Shown here: positions 1 to 9,695 of the stretch, one piece after another
Position numbering within the stretch: position 1 is the stretch's first letter
Layout of the letters: the number at the start of each line of letters is the position of its first letter
Source: Sophora flavescens
Taxonomy: Eukaryota; Streptophyta; Magnoliopsida; Fabales; Fabaceae
Direction: 5' to 3'
Assembly: GCA_030762895.1 (NCBI GenBank)
Contig: JAUPTC010000230.1
Span: 1-64,000, forward strand
Length of the DNA stretch: 64,000 bases
Notes under the pieces: generated by a model
What the model was told of the DNA's origin: nothing
The model's database searches: none
The model's input: the letters and a program-made list of their open reading frames with translations, nothing else
Translations under genes and position numbers: made by a program

Positions 1-2393
1 TTGCCTTGCGCATAGCATAACTAGAGCTACAGATATTGGATTTTGGTGATCTTGCTGTCCCTAGAATGATAAGGAAGAGACCTACAATTTCAGGCTTCAC
101 AAGAATTGTCAAATTAGGCCAAAATCAAGGCTAAATTGGGTCCCGAGTTTTCTGAAGCGGATCAGTGTGCAGTTCATGATGTTCCTTCACTTAAATGGGC
201 CTAACTTACTCATCTTAAGCCTAGTTAAGGCATATGAAACCTTGCTGGAAAGCTTAATCAGAGGCCCCTAATTTGGTGTAGGGTTAGGTCAGGATTAATA
301 AGCATCAGTAGTAGTTTATAGCTGCACAAGCCAGAGAGAGACGGAAATTAGACAACATTTACAATCATTGTTTTTACTTTTACATTATTGGGCTTAATTG
401 GGCTTAATTGCTAAACATTGTTAATATTCGGATTTTTCACTCATCCTGACCTTGTTGCCTTGCGCAGAGCATAACTAGAGCTACAGATATCGGATTTTGG
501 TGATCTTGCTATCCCTAGAAAGATAAGGAAGAGACCTACAATTTCGGGTGTCACAAGAATTGTCAAATTAGGCCAAAATCAAGCCTAAATTGGGTCCCGA
601 GTTCTCTGGCGCGGATCAGTGTGCAGTCCATGATGTTCCTTCACTTAAATGGGCTAACTTACTCATCTTAAGCCCAATTAAGGCATATGATACCTTGTTG
701 GAAAGCTTATTCAGAGGCCCTTAATTTGGTCTAGGGTTAGGTCAGGATTAATAAGCATCAGTAGCAGTTTACAGCCACCCAAGCCAGAGAGAGACGGAAA
801 TTAGACAACGTTTACAATCATTGTTTGTTGCCTTGCACAGAGCATAACTAGAGCTACAAATATCAGATTTTGGTGATCTTGCTGTCCCTAGAAAGATAAG
901 GAAGAGACCTACAATTTCGGGTGTTACAAGAATTGTCTAATTATGCCAAAATCAAGGCTAAATTGGGTCCCGTGTTCTCTGGCGCGGATCGACGACGCAT
1001 CCATGATGTTCCTTCACTTAAATGGGCCTAACTTACTCATCTTAAGCCCAATTAAGGCATATGATACCTTGTTGGAAAGCTTATTCAGAGGCACTTAATT
1101 TGGTCTAGGGTTAGGTCAGGATAAATAATCATAAATAGCAATTTACAGCCGCACAAGCCAGGAAGAGACGGAAATTAGACAAGCTGTTACAATCATTGTT
1201 TTTTCTTTTACATTATTGGGCTTAATTGCTAAACATTGTTAATTTTTGGATTTTTCACTCATCCTGACTTTGTTGCCTTGTGCAGAGCATAACTAGAGCT
1301 ATAGATATCGGATTTTGGTGATCTTGCTGTCCCTTGAAAGATAAGGAAGAGACCTACAATTTCAGGTTTCACAAGAATTGTCAAATTAGGCCAAAATCAA
1401 GGCTAAATTGGGTCCCTAGTTTTCACGGCGCGGATCAGTGCGCAGTCCATGATGTTCCTTCACTTAAATCGGCCTAACTTACTCATCTTAAGCCCAATTA
1501 AGGCATATGATACCTTGTTGGAAAGCTTATTCAGAGGCCCTTAGTTTGGTCTAGAGATAGGTCAGGATTAATAAGAATAAATAGCAGTTTACAGCCGCAC
1601 AAGCCAGAGAGAGACGGAAATTAGACAACTTTTACAATCATTGTTTTTGCTTTTACGTTATTGGGCTTAATTGATAAACATTGTTAATTTTCGGATTTTT
1701 CACTCATCCTGACCTTGTTGCCTTGCGCAGAGCATAACTAGAGCTACAGATATCGGATTTTTGTGATCTTGGTGTCCCTAGAAAGATCAGGAAGAGACCT
1801 ACAATTTCAGGTTTCACAAGAATTGTCAAATTAGGCCAGAATTAAGGCTAAATTGGGTCCCAAGTTCTCAGCGCGGATCATTGCGTGATCCATGATGTTC
1901 CTTCACTTAAATGGACCTAACTTACTCATCTTAAGCCCAATTAAGGCATATGATTCCTTGTTGGAAAGCTTATTTAGAGGCCCTTAATTTGGTCTAGAGA
2001 TAGTTCAGGATTAATAAGAATAAATAGCAGTTTACAGCCGCACAAGCGAGAGAGATGGAAATTAGACAACTTTTACAATCATTGTTTTTGCTTTTACATT
2101 ATTGGGCTTAATTGCTAAACATTGTTAATTTTCGGATTTTTCACTCATCCTGACCTTGTTGCCTTGCGCAGAGAATAACTATAGCTACAGATATCAGATT
2201 TTGGTGATCTTGCTGTCCCTAGAAAGATAAGGAAGAGACCTACAATTTCAGGTTTCAATGAATTGTCAAATTAGGCCAAAATCAAGGCTAAATTGGGTCC
2301 CGAGTTCTCTGGCGCGGTTCAGTGCGCAGTCCATGATGTTGCTTCACTTAAATGGGCCTAACTTACTCATCTTAAGCATAATTAAGGCATATG
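1..2393 (+). repeat. 444-bp satellite array, left segment
   Basis: This stretch holds about 5.5 tandem monomers. The landmark TTGCCTTGCGCA(G/T)AGCATAAC recurs at about 1, 454, 829, 1273, 1717 and 2158, a spacing of about 440-450 bp apart from one short monomer. Each monomer runs through the same landmarks in order: the ATATCGGATTTTGGTGATCTTGC segment, GGCGCGGATCAGTGCGCAGTCC, TCACTTAAATGGGCC, GGAAAGCTTATTCAGAGGCC, AAATAGCAGTTTACAGCC and CATTATTGGGCTTAATTGC. Monomers differ by scattered substitutions. No gene is visible. The array is cut at 2393 by CACTA element 1 and resumes at 8927 in the same phase and orientation. Confidence 0.97.
755..829 (+). repeat. Truncated satellite monomer junction
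   Basis: The monomer beginning near 454 is only about 375 bp long. After ACAATCATTGTTT it jumps directly to GTTGCCTTGC near 826. The segment that normally carries the TTTTACATTATTGGGCTTAATTGC and CACTCATCCTGACC landmarks, about 70 bp, is missing. TTGTT occurs on both sides of the missing piece, which would suit a short-homology deletion. Confidence 0.8.
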
Positions 2394-2409
2394 CACTAGT
2401 GCAATAAGT

Positions 2410-2732
2410 GCTTTTTACGTCAGTTAAAATTGATTTTATATGTCAGAATATTGTCTGACGTAAATACAGCTGACGTTAATAGTTAATATTTTAACGTCAG
2501 TTGTTTAAACAACTGACGTTAAATATAAAGCTATTAACGTCATTTCTTTAACACAACTGACGTTAATATTGTTCAAACTAACGTCAGTTGTGTTAAAGAA
2601 CAGACGTTAAAGGTTTTATTTTTAACGTCGGTTTCCTAATACAACTGACGTTAATAGTGTACTGTATACTTTATAAAATACTATTAACGTCAGTTGTTTG
2701 ATACAACTGACGTTAATAGATTGGTTTTTTTA
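2410..2732. repeat. CACTA-1 left subterminal inverted-repeat array
   Basis: At least eight copies of the motif AACGTCAGTTGT and its reverse ACAACTGACGTT alternate, mostly as head-to-head pairs around a short AT spacer (for example near 2492-2521 and 2575-2611). In the CACTA superfamily such subterminal motifs are the binding sites for the element-encoded accessory protein. Binding here is inferred by analogy. Confidence 0.9.
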
Positions 2733-3040
2733 AATTCAGTTTTAAAATATCACTCCCCTCAGCTATCCTCGCATTCGATAAATATCCAAGAATACGGAAT
2801 ATCACACACATTACGAGAATTGCAAACCACTACCCTTAAATTTCAATATTAACAAAAACAAAAGAAATATACAAAGGAACAATGGGGGGACTTAAACCCA
2901 AAACCCATGTATAGGAAAAACATAACTATCTACAAGTATATATATATAAATTTTAGTCTCTAATGTCTAAAAACAAAACTACCAATCTAAGGATATATAT
3001 ATACATATTATTAATTAGTTTCTAAAGTCTAACAAAAAAA
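2733..3040. other. Non-coding interior of CACTA-1
   Basis: AT-rich sequence lies between the left subterminal array and the stop codon of the last exon-like block on the minus strand. It contains TATATATA runs near 2938-2948 and 2993-3003. It is the expected place for the 3' untranslated region of the minus-strand gene. I see no clear signal beyond that. Confidence 0.5.
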
Positions 3041-3532
3041 CTATTCATCTAAGTATTGCGGAGGTATCTTGTCAATTCCTTTTTCAGCCGCATACTTGAA
3101 GAAGAATTCAGCTATGCGCATCCTCAAGTCTCTGAAGTCATCTTCTTGAAGAGGCGATTGGTCGTTAAATGCCTACACATGTTCAAATAATAACAATAAC
3201 ATTAATGCAAGTCATCTTCAAAACTATAATATATAATTTAACAAGTTGTTTAAATATTACCTTATTCCATCCATCCGTAATAGATGCGGAGACTATATTC
3301 AGCATATGAAGCATCACATAATAGCCCATACGACCACCCGTCTATATGGACACAAAAAAAATGATAAAATAGAGGGTTGTAACATTATAAACTTACATTA
3401 AAAAGAAGGACTGAAGATAGTATATAACATGTAAACTTACACTAGAATCAGGCGTAGGCACGATCGGGTCCTGCATAGGCCCCACAGTGTCATCCCATGC
3501 ATGTGGGCTATCCGACTGATCCATATGTATGC
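3041..3532 (-). pseudogene. Ulp1-like (C48) C-terminal exons of CACTA-1
   Basis: Three exon-like blocks with consensus splice borders lie in order on the minus strand: about 3532-3441, 3341-3261 and 3172-3041 (stop TAG). All junctions checked are in phase 0. The middle block encodes 27 residues including RMGYYVMLHM. The last encodes 43 residues ending PPQYLDE. The middle block aligns with the Ulp1/C48 cysteine protease active-site region, where CGYYVM carries the nucleophile. Here methionine stands in the cysteine position, and the glutamine six residues upstream that forms the oxyanion hole is also not visible. The equivalent exon of element 2 (23699-23794) retains both. The element-1 copy is therefore probably catalytically dead. 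Splicing is inferred from GT/AG borders only. Confidence 0.65.
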
Positions 3533-3628
3533 CTGTTCAGAAACAATATATATTTATTAACATAGGTTATAACTCAAAATAAATACAGAAGTATAAATAA
3601 AAATAAATGTATACTAAGTTTAAACAAC

Positions 3629-4411
3629 CTATATCAATATCCCTTCGTGATGATCATCACGAGTGGCATGTACATTGTCCACCTGTGTCTCTTCGATTAT
3701 AGTAGGCATGTTTGTTGAAAAAGAAGGAGTCTCAGGAATATCAAGATTTGAATCTTGATTTTCATCACTACCATTATACATGCTTTTTCCTTGGAGAACC
3801 ACGGACAACCTTTTGTTAGAAGGATCAGTGATGTAGAACACTTGTTTTGCTTGGGAAGCCATTATGAAAGGCTCATTTATATGATCTAACTTGTTGAGTT
3901 CTACCAATGTGAACCCCAATTCGTCGGTTTGTACACTACCATTACTATCAACCCACTTTCATTTAAAAACCGGCACCGTAAGCTTAGTGTAATCGAGCAC
4001 CCAAATATCTTCAATATATCCAAAGTAAGGTCTCGGTGCTTTAAGGGGTTTTGTGTCCTTTGCACTAGAGAAGTGCATTACTTCGGCCACGATCATAACC
4101 CCACTATTTTTCATGGTACTCTTGTTATCTTGTTCCTTTGTATAAAAGGAAAAGTTATTTATGTCGTATCCGCTCCAACATATGACGTTGAAGCTAGGCC
4201 CACGTGCTAGCCATCTTACGTCATCAGAAGCAGTACTACCATCCTTCGGCATTTCTTCCTTGAACCATGGTAAGAAAGTCTTGTTATGCTTGTTCAACAA
4301 CCACCTTTCGCTCATTCGAGGGTTTTCTTGATTGACTTTTCTTTTATGTTCAAATAAGAAAGGCTGAACACAATCGATGTTGTTCAATACATACAAATGT
4401 GCTTGAAGCAC
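3629..4411 (-). pseudogene. CACTA-1 transposase C-terminal part (DUF4216-like)
   Basis: Two open segments in the same minus-strand frame, 4411-3959 (150 aa) and 3919-3629 (96 aa), are separated only by a TGA at 3959-3961 and the residues after it. Together they carry the region that follows TNP2 in plant CACTA proteins: VICWSGYDINNFSFYT, GVMIVAEVMHFSS, a YFGYIEDIWVLDYT block and then DELGFTLVELNKL. These match the DUF4216 family as I know it. The TGA falls where element 2 has cysteine (VFKCQWVDSN), so it is a single nonsense mutation. Function is unknown. The domain is a constant companion of Transposase_21. Confidence 0.8.
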
Positions 4412-4535
4412 TTCCTCCCGACCCTTGCTATTAATTCTTAAGCCATGTGTACCCTTACCTTGACATCGATCTCATCATGTCGAGGCTTAGGAACCCCTAT
4501 AGGATCCGTGTTATGAAGGTAGTCCAGAACAAAAC

Positions 4536-4787
4536 TCAATAGCTTCTTCGCAACATACCTTTGAACAATAGATGCTTAGGACGATGAGGATTCATCACGT
4601 ACCCTTTCAAGATCTTCATGTAGCGCTCAACTGGGTACATCCATCTCAGAAAAATCGGCCCACATAATCTAATCTCCCTCACCAAATGAACAATTAAGTG
4701 AACCATTATGTCGAAAAAGGAAGGAGGAAAATACATCTCCAAGTGGCACAAGATTGTAGCAGCCTCAACTTCCAAGTCATCCAACAT
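4536..4787 (-). pseudogene. CACTA-1 DUF4218-like segment
   Basis: This 83-residue open segment continues the TNP2 reading in a new frame. It contains LCHLEMYFPPSFFDIMVHL, VREIRLCGP and WMYPVERYMKILKGY, typical of the DUF4218 region that follows the transposase core. After PHRP the frame slips: compared with element 2's other frame, one base is missing between the proline and glutamate codons, and the segment ends at a stop soon after. It overlaps the preceding frame (4706-5797), which runs out of frame beyond about 4790. Confidence 0.8.
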
Positions 4788-5797
4788 ACGGGGTCAACGA
4801 CTTTGCTACATATAGAATTGAAGAATGAGCACAACCGAGTAATGGCATGTCTCACATTTTTTGGAGCAATACCACGAATAGCAACGGGCAGAAGTTGTTG
4901 CATCAAGATGTGACAATCATGAGACTTTAAGCCAACCAATTTAAGATCACTAGAGACAAGCCTCTTCATATTTGAAGAGTAACCATGTGGAACTTTGATG
5001 CCCTGAAGACACCCATGAAACTTTGTCTCTTTTTTTTTGACAAAGTATGACATGCTAGCGGAAAATAACTGCTCTCGTATACCCATAGCAACGAGGTCGA
5101 GACGAGCATTGACACCATCCTTTGTCTTGCCCTGAATGTTGAGAAGCGTCCCGATCACACTATCACACACATTTTTCTCCACATGCATCACATCAATGCA
5201 GTGTCTGACATCAAGCTTGTGCCAGTATGGAAGATCAAAGAATATCGACCTCTTCTTCCATATGTTTTTCTCAGCAGCTTTACCTTTCTTTTTGGACTTG
5301 CCGAATATAACATCGATGCCCTTTACCCTCTGATAAACCTGCTCTCCAATTAAGGCCGCTGGAGCTTCTTCTGTCTCTTGGCATCCATTAAAAGATTTTT
5401 TCATCTTACGATATGGGTGATCACGTCTAAGAAATCTTTGATGCCCAAGGTAAACCGTCTTCTTTCCATGATGCAACTGAGTGTAGCATATGCCTTCTTC
5501 ACATATAGGGCATGCTTTATGCCCCTTGACACTGTACCCGGACAAGTTACCGTATGCTGGAAAGTCGTTGATGGTGCAAAATAACATGGCACGAAGCTTG
5601 AAAGTCTCATGAGAATACCCGTCAACTACATCAACACCTTCCACCCATAGCATTTTCAAGTCTTCAATCAAGGGACTTAGATAAACATCTAAGTCATTTC
5701 CCGGTTGCTTTGGGCCCGAAATCATCATAGACAACATCATGTATTTGCGCTTCATGCACAACCAAGGGGGCATGTTGTAAATTATCAACGAGAACAA
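4706..5797 (-). pseudogene. CACTA-1 TNP2/Transposase_21 core fragment
   Basis: This is the longest open frame of element 1 (363 aa). It shows the Transposase_21 landmarks: PPWLCMKRKYMMLSMMISG, GPKQPGNDLDVYLSPLIEDL, LRAMLFCTINDFPAYGNLSG, the KACPICEE cysteine pair, then LPYWHKLDVRHCIDVMHVEK. In CACTA elements this region is part of the RNase H-fold transposase that cuts the element ends. The frame lacks its N-terminal third, which lies upstream in other frames at 5798-6401. The last 30 residues or so, after about 4790, are out of frame. It is inactive as it stands. Confidence 0.88.
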
Positions 5798-6401
5798 GTC
5801 ATGAACTATGAATACTACTCATGTTACCATAAGGATTCATTCCAGCCCTAGCAAGTCCAAGCCTTAGGTTTCTGGGCGCATCGGCGAAATCAGGACACAT
5901 AGTAGAAATATACTTCCATTGCATAGAATCAGCGGGATTAAGAACCTATCCAGCACGTTTCCTCACATCATTATGCCAGCTAAGATTCTTCGCATCTTTC
6001 GCATTGGCAAACAATCGCTTGAACCTTAGAATTATTGGAAGATACCACAACACCTTTGCGGGAGGACCTTTTTTCTCACATCTTCAAGATCATCATCATC
6101 ATCACCACCCTTCACTTTGTATCGTGATAACCCATATTTGGGGCAATCGTGATTGTCTTCATGAACACCGTGTACAATATGCAATCATTGGGGCATGCGT
6201 GTATCTTCTTATACTCCATACCCATCGGACACAATACCTTCTTGGCCTCATAGTTACGGTCAAGCAATGTGTTGTCCTCCCAGGAAGCAAGTCTTTCAAC
6301 ACTTCAAGCAATTTCGTGAAGCTTTTATCGGTCCAACCATTTCTCGCCTTCACACAAACCAATTTTAGCACACCGCCGACAACCGTGTATGAGTAGTACA
6401 C
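5798..6401 (-). pseudogene. CACTA-1 transposase N-terminal remnants, out of frame
   Basis: Minus-strand remnants align piecewise with residues 1-200 of the element-2 frame. The start of this stretch reads VKARNGWTDKSFTKLLEVLK (6401-6159 frame), and near 5960-6010 remnants of RLFANAKDAKNLSWHNDV are readable. Several small indels break the frame. A CAT/ATG-rich run near 6090-6108 marks a His- or Asp-rich spot that element 2 lacks. Confidence 0.7.
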
Positions 6402-6577
6402 CCTGGATATAAAGGCTTATCCGCATCACCGCACAACCTATCATACACATGAGCTCGATGAAAAGATTCTTGTCCAATATCACGGATCATGTCCTCTACT
6501 CGATCATCCTCCATACCTACGTCAACGTCCTCACTTTGGGAGACACTTGCCGTACTTCTTGAACAACACATCACCAT
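6365..6577 (-). pseudogene. CACTA-1 acidic linker segment
   Basis: This 70-residue open segment contains DVGMEDDRVEDMIRDIGQE, FHRAHVYDRLCGDA and PLYPGCT. It matches the element-2 stretch VEMDDGLEDMICDVGQESF...LYPGCTNFTRLSAV between the Transpos_assoc-like region and the TNP2 core. It is in a different frame from the segments on either side. Confidence 0.75.
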
Positions 6578-6584
6578 GCCATAT

Positions 6585-6797
6585 CTATCTTGTATAACTC
6601 AAGCAAATCCCTTCACAAATCAAATGAGTACGTATATCCTTCACCGTACATTTCCTCGTATTCAAACACTTGACACAAGGACAACAGAACATTCCATTAC
6701 TGTTAGGAACATTCCTTTGAGCAAATTCTATAAATTCTCCCACCCCCTTCAAATACTCAGCACTAGTGCGCTTACAAACCATCCAACGACGATCCAT
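6585..6797 (-). pseudogene. CACTA-1 Transpos_assoc-like N-terminus
   Basis: The ATG at 6797 starts MDRRWMVCKRTSAEYLKGV and continues with FCCPCVKCLN and IRTHLICEGICLSYT. The CxxCxxC-type cluster followed by H and C residues is the putative zinc-binding module found at the N-terminus of plant CACTA transposases (Transpos_assoc). Element 2 starts at the equivalent place with MDRGWMNARRTSDEY. A TAG replaces the tryptophan codon after SYTR and ends the frame. Confidence 0.8.
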
Positions 6798-6884
6798 AAC
6801 TAGATAGGTTCTGTAGATATACAAAACATATATCCAATATAAGGACAATACGGGAGATTGAAAACTAGTTTTTGAAGATTGCCA

Positions 6885-7025
6885 AGAACTGGTCACGGCC
6901 TAGCAGTGATGTCCATCACGGCCGTAACGTGCCAACTGAACCAGACCGGCCTCACAGGCAGAACTGATCACGGCCTAGCCGTGATGAGCATCACGGCCGT
7001 GACAGACCAACCGGCAGAGCAACAT
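6885..7025. repeat. Hairpin minisatellite unit upstream of CACTA-1 gene
   Basis: About one unit of a roughly 145-bp sequence contains two TCACGGCC...GGCCGTGA hairpin pairs, with the linkers AACTGAACCAGACC and ACAGACCAACC. The same unit is expanded to about four copies in element 2 at 27,540-28,110. It lies just upstream of the minus-strand transposase start in both elements, so a promoter or protein-binding role is possible but unproven. Confidence 0.8.
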
Positions 7026-7391
7026 ACACTCAAAACCAAAAATAGAGACATTCCAAACAACTCAAACTCACAGTTTCAAGTTTCAACTATTGAGACTACA
7101 GTTTCAACATACAGAAAACCAAAAATAAAAAAATGTGCCCTAAAGACTCACCAGAAATAGGTGCTCGCGTGGTGGTGGGGAGGGGAGCTCGAGTGGTGGC
7201 CAACGTTCGATGTGGTTACTGAGAGCAGAGGGACAAGGAGAGTTAGTGCGCGGGAAGGGGTAAAAGAGAGATGTCAAGTTATTGCAAAGAATGAGCGGGA
7301 AAGACATAGTTAGGGGTTAAGAGTGTACCTCACGGTGGTGGCGAAGAAGCCCTCGCGGTGGTTGCGGTGGAGATGAGCTCGCGATTAGGGC

Positions 7392-7426
<35 letters not shown>

Positions 7427-7530
7427 TGAGAGTGAGAGTGAGCGTGATGAAAAGAGAAGAACAGAGACGTACAGAGCGAAGTGCAGAAGGCGCGAGGGTG
7501 TAAACGTTATAATCAAAACCCAAAAATAAC
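7026..7530. other. CACTA-1 upstream region with GA-rich tract
   Basis: This is non-coding sequence between the hairpin minisatellite and the inner subterminal array. It includes a GAGAGT/GTGAGA microsatellite at about 7393-7440, which on the minus strand reads as a CT-rich leader-like tract. Element 2 has a CT/GA tract in the same relative place (28,464-28,498). It is the expected promoter and 5' leader of the minus-strand transposase gene. No TATA box is clear enough to call. Confidence 0.5.
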
Positions 7531-7533
7531 ACA

Positions 7534-7735
7534 ACAATTTACGTCAGTTGTTTGTAACAACTAACGTTAAAGATCATTTATTTAACGTCATTTGTCTTAA
7601 ACAACTGACGTTAAAAGTCATTGTTTAACGTCAGTTGTATTAAACAACTGACGTTAAATATAAATATTTTTTATTTAAAAACACTTTTAACGTCATTTGT
7701 TGAATACAACTGACGTTAAAAGTGTACAAGTTAAC
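7534..7735. repeat. CACTA-1 inner subterminal-type array
   Basis: About seven copies of ACGTCAGTTGT or ACAACTGACGT lie in alternating orientation, like the left array at 2410-2732. This array stands about 900 bp inside the outer right array (8632-8905), separated by unrelated sequence. Confidence 0.88.
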
Positions 7736-8631
7736 ATTCATTCCTTTGACTACTGTGCTACTTACCCATGACTACTCAAGAAAATCAGAGAGTCTCTATT
7801 CTCTATATAAAGTACCATTCTTCTGTATCAGTCTGTAATACAGCCTCTTCTTTTCCTCTATATTTCGTGCGTTTTCTATTCCTTCACAATATGGCTCTGA
7901 GACTTTTGTTATTTCTTCCTATACATAGACTTAAAGGTCTATTTCTTCCTATTCCTTTCGTGCGTTTTCTATTCTGCACGTTTATAATATATGACTACCA
8001 CCTCCCAATGCGCCTTGGAACCTAATGCTCTTAATGATCAACTTAATTTTTTAGCAACTTACGACGCCTAGTAACTTCATCCCCTGCTCCTATAGCTTCC
8101 TTCCTTCCTTTTATTTTTATGCTTCACAATATGGCTCTGCCATGGAGATTAACTTCATCACTCTTTCTTCCTATTCCTAGACTCAAAGATCTTTGTCTTA
8201 ATGGTCAAACAACTTCTGAGGTTGTGTAAATCACATAACATGGGTGATAAGGTTGTGTAAATCACATAATGTGAGTTGCTCACCTTATCATCCTTCAGGA
8301 GAAACGGCAGCTACAGTTCCAAAACCTCAGCTTTGGACGCAAGTGACTGTTCCAAGACCATTGCTGAAACAGATCGAGTGCACCCTTGCTCAGCCGCTCT
8401 GGAAAACTCAGTCACTCGACTCTCCTCTCTTGCTCACCCGTGAAGGGAATGAAGCCTCAACAAATGTTTAGGATTTTAAACCCTTTCAATGTAACTTTTT
8501 ATAGGATTTTAAAATTTTGAATGTATCTTGTAATTGTATTATTGATACACTTAATGAATGAGACTGAAACTGAAACTTTGAGGAAGGCAATGCGGAAGGG
8601 TACGTATACTAGCTAAAAAAAATTATTAAAA
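7736..8631. other. Unique segment between two subterminal arrays
   Basis: About 900 bp carries no subterminal motif and no similarity to the transposase region. It has a TATA-like CTATATAAAG near 7802 on the plus strand, then CT-rich leader-like sequence. A near-duplicated stretch follows: CTTCACAATATGGCTCTG occurs at about 7883 and 8123, each followed by TTTCTTCCTATTCCTAGACT-like sequence. Short open frames begin MALRLLLFLPIHRLK and MALPWRLTSSLFLPIPRLK. A third open stretch (8244-8471) is unrecognised. This could be captured host DNA, an old nested insertion, or ordinary element interior. No TIRs or TSD mark a nested element. Confidence 0.45.
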
Positions 8632-8905
8632 TAACCTTTACGTCTGTTGATGAAAGAACAGACGTTAAAAGTTAAGTGACTCACTTTTAACGTCAGTTCA
8701 ATAAACAACTGACGTTAAAAGGTTCACTTTTAACGTCAGTTGTTTATTGAACTGGCGTTAAAAGTGAGTCACTTAACTTTTAACGTCGGTGCTTACAAGA
8801 ATCGGCGTTAAAATTGAATTAATGAAGTCCGATAATTACAAAACTGCCACCGCCTCCTTTTTGAACGTCTAGCTTTTGGTTAAGCGGCGTAAACCTTTCC
8901 CGTCT
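8632..8905. repeat. CACTA-1 right subterminal inverted-repeat array
   Basis: Copies of AACGTCAGTT, AACTGACGTT and variants (AACGTCGGTG, CGGCGTTAAA) alternate up to the right terminus. It includes the long palindrome at 8661-8787. With the left array it forms the expected subterminal organisation of a CACTA element. Confidence 0.9.
8661..8787. repeat. 127-bp near-perfect palindrome in CACTA-1
   Basis: Arms of 61 bp at 8661-8721 and 8727-8787 are reverse complements with one visible mismatch (GACG versus GGCG), around a 5-bp spacer. Each arm contains subterminal motifs plus TTAAGTGACTCACTTTTAAC. A transcript across it would form a long hairpin. Confidence 0.92.
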
Positions 8906-8926
8906 AATGTATATTTTCCACTAGTG

Positions 8927-9380
8927 ATGATACCTTGTTGGAAAGCTTATTGAGAGGCCCTTAATTTGGTCTAGAGTTAGGTCGGGGTTAATAAGAATAA
9001 ATAGCGAGTTCTGACCGCACAAGCTTGAGAGAGACGGAAATTAGACAACTTTTACAATCATTGTTTTTGGTTTTACATTATTGGGCTAAATTGCTAAACA
9101 TTGTTAATTTTCGGATTTTTCACTCATCCGACCTTGTTGCCTTGCGCAGAGCATAACTAGAGCTACGAGATATCGGGTTTTGGTGATTTTGCTTGTCCCT
9201 AGAAAGATAAGGAAGAGACCTACAATTTCAGGTTTACAAGAATTGTCAAATTAGGCCAAAATAAAGGCTAAATTGGGTCCCGAGTTTTACGGCGCGGTTC
9301 GATCTGTGATCCATGATGTTTTAAATGGGTCTAACTTACTCATCTTAAGCCCAATTAAGGCATATGATACCTTGTTGGAA
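8927..9380 (+). repeat. Satellite remnant between CACTA-1 and the MULE
   Basis: About one monomer of satellite continues the phase interrupted at 2393. It is unusually divergent, with clustered changes such as GGTCGGGGTTAATAAG, TAGCGAGTTCTGACC, CATCCGACC and CTACGAGATATC. It also lacks the CCTTCACT step after GATGTT. The last ten bases (9371-9380) are the MULE target duplication. Confidence 0.9.
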
Positions 9381-9695
9381 GAGTAAATAGCCAAAATGGT
9401 CCTCAAACTGTGAGGTCGTGTCAAGTTGGTCCCTCAAATTAACGAAATTTCAAAAAGGTCCCTGAAACTGTCAAACGTTGATCAAGTTAGTCCCTCCGTT
9501 AGGCAGGGTTCCTTGACGCCGTTAACGGCGTTATACATGCATATTTGAGGGACCAAATTGATACAGGGACCAAATTGACACTCAATTTTTTTTTTCAAAA
9601 ATCCTATTCATCTTCTTCTTCCTTTCGTCTGTCTCTCTGGTTCGTCTCTCTACTCTCTCTCCTTCGTCTGTTTCGTCTAACATGTATTATGCACC
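9381..9695 (+). repeat. MULE left terminal inverted repeat
   Basis: This is the inverted partner of about 10,594-10,900. The match runs from the terminus through TTGAGGGACCAA, a poly-T or poly-A stretch, TTCATCTTCTTCTTCC and on to CATGTATTATG, opposite CATAATAGATG on the right. Small differences show the two arms have drifted. Confidence 0.88.

Larger units (their letters stand above)
3041..6797 (-). pseudogene. CACTA-1 TNP2-type transposase gene, decayed
   Basis: Read on the minus strand from an ATG at 6797, the gene shows the usual plant CACTA order: Transpos_assoc-like zinc region (6797-6585), a linker (6577-6365), the TNP2/Transposase_21 core (about 6401-4790), DUF4218-like region (about 4940-4536), DUF4216-like region (4411-3629) and Ulp1-like exons (to 3041). 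It is interrupted by a stop near 6585 (TAG where element 2 has TGG), a frame change between 6577 and 6585, another near 6365-6401, frame loss in 5798-6160, a frame change near 4787, a 1-nt loss near 4590, and a TGA at 3959. It cannot encode a full transposase. The protein remnants are close to those of element 2 throughout. Confidence 0.9.
2394..8926. mobile_element. CACTA element 1, 6533 bp
   Basis: The left end reads CACTAGTGCAATAAG and the right end, read inward on the minus strand, CACTAGTGGAAAATATAC. A 3-bp target duplication ATG lies at 2391-2393 and 8927-8929. Removing the element plus one ATG restores the normal satellite sequence GGCATATGATACC. CACTA ends and 3-bp duplications define the CACTA (En/Spm, CMC) superfamily. 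Inside are arrays of inverted subterminal repeats at both sides and, on the minus strand, a decayed TNP2-type transposase gene with a Ulp1-like tail. Frameshifts and stops make it non-autonomous now. The ends still match well and the duplication is perfect. Confidence 0.95.

Noticed and set aside
4698..5584. Plus-strand frames at 4698-4913, 5136-5333 and 5378-5584
   Set aside because: They lie opposite the recognisable minus-strand TNP2 coding region and are its antisense shadows.
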